Positions 60,204-64,000 of a stretch of DNA of 64,000 nt are shown piece by piece; position 1 is the stretch's first letter; each line of letters starts with the position of its first letter. The position numbers and the translations under genes were made by a program. The stretch covers positions 291,708 to 355,707 of the forward strand of contig NZ_AXWS01000013.1 of NCBI RefSeq assembly GCF_000482785.1. The letters are read 5' to 3'. The DNA is from Derxia gummosa DSM 723 (GTDB lineage Bacteria > Pseudomonadota > Gammaproteobacteria > Burkholderiales > Burkholderiaceae_E). Under the pieces are notes generated by a model. That model made no database searches. It worked only from the letters and a program-made list of their open reading frames with translations, and was not told the DNA's origin.

Positions 60204-60605
60204 TTGCCCAATCTCATGCTCCACATGGCGGCCGGCATTGCGCCGGCGGTCCGCCGCGAACTGCTGCTCGCGCTCACCGACGCGACCGTCGAATCGCTCG
60301 CCGCGCCACGCGGCTCGGTGCGCATCCATCTGGTCGAACTGCCGGCGGCGGCGATCGCCTGCGCCGGCGTGCCGCTGGACGAAGCCGGCCCGGACGCGGC
60401 CGATCCGCTCGGCGGGCCGACCGTGCTGGCGCATCTCGTGGCCGGGCGCGGCGAGGAGAAGAAGGCCGCCTTCATCGCGGCCGTGACGGCCACGGCGGCA
60501 CGCGTGCTCGGCATCGCGCCGGCACCGATCCGCGTGATCGTGGTGGATGTGCCGACGACCGACTTCGGCATCGGCGGCGCGACCGCCAAGTCGCTCGGGC
60601 GCTGA
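60204..60605 (+). CDS. Tautomerase-superfamily protein, TTG start
   Basis: A 133-residue protein resembling two fused 4-oxalocrotonate-tautomerase units: PNLMLHMAAGIAPAVRRELLLALTDATVE with RGSVRIHLVELP, then EEKKAAFIAAVTATAARVLGI with PIRVIVVDVPTTDFGIGGATAKSLGR. Starting at TTG 60204 places proline second, which becomes the catalytic N-terminal proline after Met removal, and GAGGT sits seven bases upstream. The alternative TTG at 60177 would bury this proline. It may act on a ring-cleavage or pyruvate-type intermediate (inference). Confidence 0.75.
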   Translation: MPNLMLHMAAGIAPAVRRELLLALTDATVESLAAPRGSVRIHLVELPAAAIACAGVPLDEAGPDAADPLGGPTVLAHLVAGRGEEKKAAFIAAVTATAARVLGIAPAPIRVIVVDVPTTDFGIGGATAKSLGR

Positions 60606-60738
60606 CGCCGCTTTGCCGTCCGCAAGCAGGCTGCGCCGCCCTCCGCGCGCAGGCCGCGCCGCCGTCATGCGCGGCGGCGGTCGGGCGCGCGGGCCGAGAA
60701 AGCACCGCGCCCGACCCGCCACTTAGAATCGCCGCGCC

Positions 60739-61212
60739 ATGCCACCGACCTCCAAGCAGATCCGCTACACGCCGCTCGCCGCCGACTTCAAGGCGGAGGA
60801 ATTCCCGTTCTACTGGCTCGCGCGCCTCCACGGCGTGTACACGCTGGAGATGGAACGCGCGCTCAAAACCGTCGGCGCCGACATCCCCACCTTCCGCATC
60901 CTCATGATCCTCAAGCAGCACGGCGTGCTGAGCATTTCCGAGATCACGCTGCACGCGGTGAGCAAGCTGCCGACCATCACCAAGACGGTCTATCGGCTGC
61001 GCGACGACGGCCTGGTCGCCACGTCCTACGCGGCGCACGACGGCCGCGTGGTCGAGGTGAGCCTGACCGACGCCGGCCTCGCGCTCATCGAGCGCATGCA
61101 GCTCGCCACCAACGACATCTTCCAGCGCGCCTTCGCCGGCCTGACCGACAACCAGATCGAGCGCCTCAACGCCACGCTGCGCGAGATGCTCGGCAACCTC
61201 GGCGGGCTGTGA
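60739..61212 (+). CDS. iacR: MarR-family regulator, IacR-like
   Basis: A 157-residue winged-helix regulator: FYWLARLHGVYTLEMERALKTVGADIPTFRILMILKQHG, recognition helix region ISEITLHAVSKLPTITKTVYRLRDDGLV, wing ATSYAAHDGRVVEVSLTDAG. IacR is a MarR-type repressor of iac genes relieved by indole-3-acetic acid or a derivative. It lies upstream of and divergent to the iac operon, behind the tautomerase gene. Confidence 0.82.
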   Translation: MPPTSKQIRYTPLAADFKAEEFPFYWLARLHGVYTLEMERALKTVGADIPTFRILMILKQHGVLSISEITLHAVSKLPTITKTVYRLRDDGLVATSYAAHDGRVVEVSLTDAGLALIERMQLATNDIFQRAFAGLTDNQIERLNATLREMLGNLGGL

Positions 61213-61235
61213 CGCGGCGCGCGGCCGGCCGGGTC

Positions 61236-61270
61236 GCCACGCCACGCCACGCCACGCCACGCCACGCCAC
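61236..61270 (+). repeat. Pentanucleotide tandem repeat, GCCAC x 7
   Basis: Seven uninterrupted copies of GCCAC between iacR and the AraC gene, about 140 bases before the latter. Perfect short tandem repeats of this kind can change copy number by slippage. Confidence 0.9.
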
Positions 61271-61407
61271 GCGACCGCCGCCCCGCGCTGAAGATGCATC
61301 CGGATTGCGGGATCAGCCGCCCGCGTGGCACGTCGCCTGCTTGAAGCCCGGCCCAACGGCCCCGACCCCGCGGGCCGCAACGCAGGCAAGCCTGCGAGGA
61401 GCCGCGC

Positions 61408-62406
61408 ATGACATCCGCCCAGCCGCAGCCGGGCAGGCCCGCCGATCCCGCCGCGTGGACGCGGCAGATCGGCCGCCAGTTCTTTCCGCTCGACCTCGTT
61501 CCCGACCATGACGTGCCCTTCGCGGCCGACGCCCGCGCGCGGCCGCTCGCGCGGCTGAGGCTCGCGCGCATCGACGCGAGCGCGCATGTCGCGTCGATGA
61601 GCCGCGCGATGTGCGGCGCCCTGCCCGCGCGCTATCTCAAGTTCGTCTGGCTCGAACGCGGCCGCGCGAGCTTTGCCCAGGACGGCCGCGCGCTCGAACT
61701 CGACGCCGGCCAGTGGTTCAGCTACGAGGCGAGCCGCCCCTACGAGATCCGCATGCGCGACGACCCGCGCTTCACCGTGCTGCTGTTCGAGCGCGCGGCC
61801 TGGCAGGCGCGCGGCCCCGACCCGACGGCGCGCGGCCCGCGCGCGGTGGACGGCGCGGCGGCGATCGCGCTGTCGATGCTCAAGACCGCGCTCGACGTGG
61901 GCGACAGCCTCGACGGCGCGAGCGCGACGCTCGTGATGGACCAGGCGCTCGCCCTGCTCGCGCGCGCCGCGAACGATGACGGCGAGGCCGGCGCGCGCGG
62001 CGGCGCGGCGAGCGGCGCCGCGCGGCTGCTGGCCGAGGCGCGCCGGCTCATCGCCGCGCGGCTCGCCGATCCGGCGCTGTCGCCCGACGCGATCGCCCAG
62101 GCGCTGCGCGTCAGCCGCCGCACGCTCTACAACGCCTTCGCGGGCAGCGGCGAATCGCCCCAGGCCTGCGTGCAGCGGCTGCGGCTGGAACGCTGCCGCG
62201 AACTGCTCGCGCGCGGCGAGTTGCCGCCGGGCGGCATCACGGCGCTCGCGCTCGATCACGGCTTCTCCGATCCGGCCTATTTCGCGCGGGCCTTCCGGCA
62301 GCGCTTCGGCTGCACGCCGTCGGCGGTGCGCGGCGGCGGGCCGGGACCGGGCACCGGCACCGGCACCGGCACCGGGGCCGAGGCCGGGACCAAGCGCCGG
62401 CGATGA
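61408..62406 (+). CDS. AraC-family regulator with a FeaR-type sensor domain
   Basis: A 332-residue regulator. The N-terminal part (about residues 20-185) resembles the AraC-binding-like domain of FeaR/NahS-type regulators of aromatic catabolism (LVWLERGRASFAQDGRALELDAGQW-like strands). The C-terminal HTH pair is SPDAIAQALRVSRRTLYNAF and ITALALDHGFSDPAYFARAFRQRFGCTPSAVR. It ends in a Gly/Thr repeat (GPGTGTGTGTGAEAG) and a basic tail. AGGAG precedes the ATG. Proximity to iac suggests aromatic-acid control (inference). Confidence 0.82.
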   Translation: MTSAQPQPGRPADPAAWTRQIGRQFFPLDLVPDHDVPFAADARARPLARLRLARIDASAHVASMSRAMCGALPARYLKFVWLERGRASFAQDGRALELDAGQWFSYEASRPYEIRMRDDPRFTVLLFERAAWQARGPDPTARGPRAVDGAAAIALSMLKTALDVGDSLDGASATLVMDQALALLARAANDDGEAGARGGAASGAARLLAEARRLIAARLADPALSPDAIAQALRVSRRTLYNAFAGSGESPQACVQRLRLERCRELLARGELPPGGITALALDHGFSDPAYFARAFRQRFGCTPSAVRGGGPGPGTGTGTGTGAEAGTKRRR

Positions 62407-62466
62407 CCGCGGCGGCCGGGATCACGCCGGCCCGGCCGGCACCGGGCCATGGGAGAGCGGGCCGGG

Positions 62467-64000
62467 CTAGACGGCGACTGCCGTGTCCGTCGCCACGTCG
62501 GCGGATGCGGCCTCCGTCACCCAGCGCGGCGCGGGCGCCAGCGCCGCCAGCCGCTCGATGCGCCCGGCCGCCGCGTCGAGCCGCAGCAGCGTCACCCAGC
62601 CGTTGCCGACCAGCTCGCGCACGACCGGATGGCGCCCGACCGCGCCCTCGATCTGTTCGCGCGACGCCTCGACATGCACGGCGAGCCGCAGCGGCTCGTG
62701 GCGCAGCCGGCGGCCGTCATGCAGCGATTGCAGCGCGAGGCCGGTGCGCAGGTCGCCGCCATTGCCCTCGAACACGCCGATGCTGCCGCCGACCACGTTG
62801 TGCAGCGTCTTGTCGCCGCTGCCCCAGCGCCGGTTGTCGACGACCGAGCCGTGGTACTGCGCGTTGATCCAGTGCGCGACGACCATCGGCGCGCCGAGGA
62901 TCTGTTCGAGCAGCGCGCCGTCGGGGTCGCGGCGCGCGTCGTAGTCGTGCAGGAAGACGCGGCCGTCGAGGTCGAGGCCGCGCGTGCGTTCGCGCGGCGC
63001 GACGATCAGCGCCGCGTTGCCGGCGAGGCCCCATTCCGGGCGGGTCTGAGCCCAGTCGGTGGCGCGCTCGTCAAGGGCGCGCGCGCGGGCCTCGGTCGCC
63101 TCGGTCGCCTCGGTCGCCTCGGGCGCCTCGGGCGCATTGAGCGCATCGGGCGCATCGGGCGCGTCGGGAGCGAGGCCGAGCCGGCCGGCGCGGCGCGCGC
63201 GGGCGGTGCGCGAGGCGGCGTCGAGCGCGCGCCGCAGCCGGTCGAGCGCGGGCCGCGCCGATGTGGGCAGAGCGTCGGTGTCGAACAGCGTGAAGGTGTC
63301 GGTGGTGGTGTCGTGGAGGCCGGCGACGAAGCGGGTCGCGGCCGGGATCGTGATGCCGCTCGCGGCGAGGCCGGCGCGCACCTCCGGCTCGTCGAGCAGG
63401 GCGGCGAGCAGCCGGGCGTTGACGTCGCCGCGCTGGCCGCCGCAGGCACCGCAGTCGAGCGCGGCGGCGAAGGGATTGTTCGCGCTCGTGCTGCCGTGGC
63501 CGGCGAGCAGCACCAGCGGCGCGAAGCCGGCGGTGCGGCCGAGCTGGCGCAGCACGCGCTCGGCCAGCGCCACGCGCGCGGCGGTGTCGAGGCTCGCGGG
63601 CAGCGCCGGCCTCAGCCCGGCGCCGGCCGGCAGCGCCGCATGCTCGGGCCGCGTGGCGTCGCCGCGCCCGCCGCGCAGCAGCTTGAAGCCGGCCGCGATG
63701 CCGGTGGTCTCGATCGCGCCGAAGGCCGACAGCACGGTCGCGCCGAAATCGCGCCACGGGCGCCGCCGCGCGAGCGCCGCGCGACGCTGGCCGGCGAGCA
63801 CCTCGGCGAGCGGGCGGCCGTCGAGGTCGGGGCGCGGCGCGGCGGTGGCATGGCCGCCGTCGGCGTCGGCGGTCGAGGCGACCGGCCCGGCGAGGTCGTC
63901 GGTCACGCGCAGCGCGGGCGCGAGCAGGCCCGGCAGCTGGGGCCGTTCCAGCTCGGTGCCGAGCGGCGCGTAGGCGACCGGCAGGCCGAAGAAGCCGGCA
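62467..64000 (-). CDS. dabA: DabA inorganic-carbon-uptake subunit, N-terminus outside the window
   Basis: The frame is open from the right edge to the stop at 62467, about 510 residues, so the protein starts outside. Next to the edge it reads [28 protein letters not shown]. The zinc-site region of DabA (UPF0753, formerly DUF2309) is clear: [25 protein letters not shown], with His and Cys ligands in place. Further on: [30 protein letters not shown], another family hallmark. DabA with the membrane partner DabB takes up CO2/bicarbonate. DabB would be expected to the right. An Ala/Glu/Thr/Pro repeat is inserted (see 63089-63169). Confidence 0.9.
   Translation of the reverse strand, partial: AGFFGLPVAYAPLGTELERPQLPGLLAPALRVTDDLAGPVASTADADGGHATAAPRPDLDGRPLAEVLAGQRRAALARRRPWRDFGATVLSAFGAIETTGIAAGFKLLRGGRGDATRPEHAALPAGAGLRPALPASLDTAARVALAERVLRQLGRTAGFAPLVLLAGHGSTSANNPFAAALDCGACGGQRGDVNARLLAALLDEPEVRAGLAASGITIPAATRFVAGLHDTTTDTFTLFDTDALPTSARPALDRLRRALDAASRTARARRAGRLGLAPDAPDAPDALNAPEAPEATEATEATEARARALDERATDWAQTRPEWGLAGNAALIVAPRERTRGLDLDGRVFLHDYDARRDPDGALLEQILGAPMVVAHWINAQYHGSVVDNRRWGSGDKTLHNVVGGSIGVFEGNGGDLRTGLALQSLHDGRRLRHEPLRLAVHVEASREQIEGAVGRHPVVRELVGNGWVTLLRLDAAAGRIERLAALAPAPRWVTEAASADVATDTAVAV
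63089..63169 (-). repeat. 9-bp tandem repeat inside dabA
   Basis: Nine consecutive 9-bp units of GCCTCGGTC/GCCTCGGGC/GCATCGGGC type, in frame, coding for an (E-A-T/P)n and (D-A-P)n stretch of about 27 residues. The number of units could vary without breaking the frame. Confidence 0.85.

Noticed and set aside
62347-62385. GGCACC repeats at the end of the AraC gene as a separate regulatory repeat
   Set aside because: Short, in frame, and explained by the Gly/Thr tail of the protein.
1-64000. tRNA, rRNA, CRISPR array or prophage
   Set aside because: Scanned by eye for cloverleaf ends, ribosomal conserved stretches, regular repeat-spacer patterns and phage structural genes; none found.

Overview
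The window is about 70% G+C by eye and looks like the chromosome of a betaproteobacterium of the order Burkholderiales. Pointers are the Burkholderiales-type trimeric porin, the LivM-LivG fused transporter subunit, the czcICBA metal-efflux order, the isochorismatase/XapX/YtcJ cluster and many LysR, AraC and MarR regulators. Two stretches are clearly richer in A+T and read as acquired DNA: about 13.0-17.5 kb and about 40.9-42.3 kb. Layout: 1-4.8 kb holds membrane and housekeeping-type genes (DUF2269, an SDR-DoxX fusion, a TPMT-like methyltransferase, YjbQ) and an AraC regulator. 4.8-7.1 kb is a hipBA toxin-antitoxin pair with a paired operator, next to a divergent lipoprotein gene. 7.1-12.9 kb is a leftward run of hydrolases and transporters (isochorismatase-like, XapX, YtcJ-like amidohydrolase, DoxX, an MFS-monooxygenase fusion, an alpha/beta hydrolase). 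13.0-17.5 kb is the first A+T-rich island: a DUF2971 gene, a broken IS5-type element, and a short array of integron-like gene cassettes with two recognisable attC sites but no integrase in the window. 17.8-19.6 kb is a pirin gene with a divergent LysR gene. 19.6-25.8 kb is czcI-czcC-czcB-czcA (divalent-metal efflux). 26.0-33.5 kb is a chemosensory operon (MCP, CheY, STAS, CheA, MCP, CheW, CheR) that lacks CheB. 33.5-35.8 kb is an MFS exporter with its divergent LysR regulator. 35.8-40.8 kb looks like organosulfur metabolism: an amidohydrolase, an SsuD-like flavin monooxygenase, an SfnC-like acyl-CoA-dehydrogenase-fold enzyme and an SfnR-like regulator whose AAA+ motifs have decayed. 40.9-42.3 kb is an A+T-rich orphan gene. 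42.4-48.2 kb carries a nitroreductase, a porin, a class II aldolase, a ketopantoate-reductase-like enzyme and an FMN hydroxy-acid dehydrogenase. 47.5-59.8 kb is one leftward block combining a branched-chain-amino-acid-type ABC transporter with nine genes that match, member by member, the iac cluster for breakdown of the plant hormone indole-3-acetic acid (iacH-A-B-I-C-D-E-F-G, with the MarR gene iacR upstream on the other strand). The window ends with a tautomerase, iacR, an AraC regulator and the C-terminal part of a DabA inorganic-carbon-uptake subunit. How the parts may work together (inference): the porin, the ABC transporter and the iac enzymes would take up and degrade an indolic or aromatic acid under IacR and possibly the AraC protein; the Czc system exports metals; the chemosensory operon links sensing to motility or another output. 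The most unusual signal is not a gene. A 14-bp palindrome close to TGCAANCGCTTGCA, resembling operators of LacI/GalR regulators, recurs about twenty times across the G+C-rich backbone, mostly inside coding sequences where it forces rare codons, and it is absent as a full site from both A+T-rich islands.
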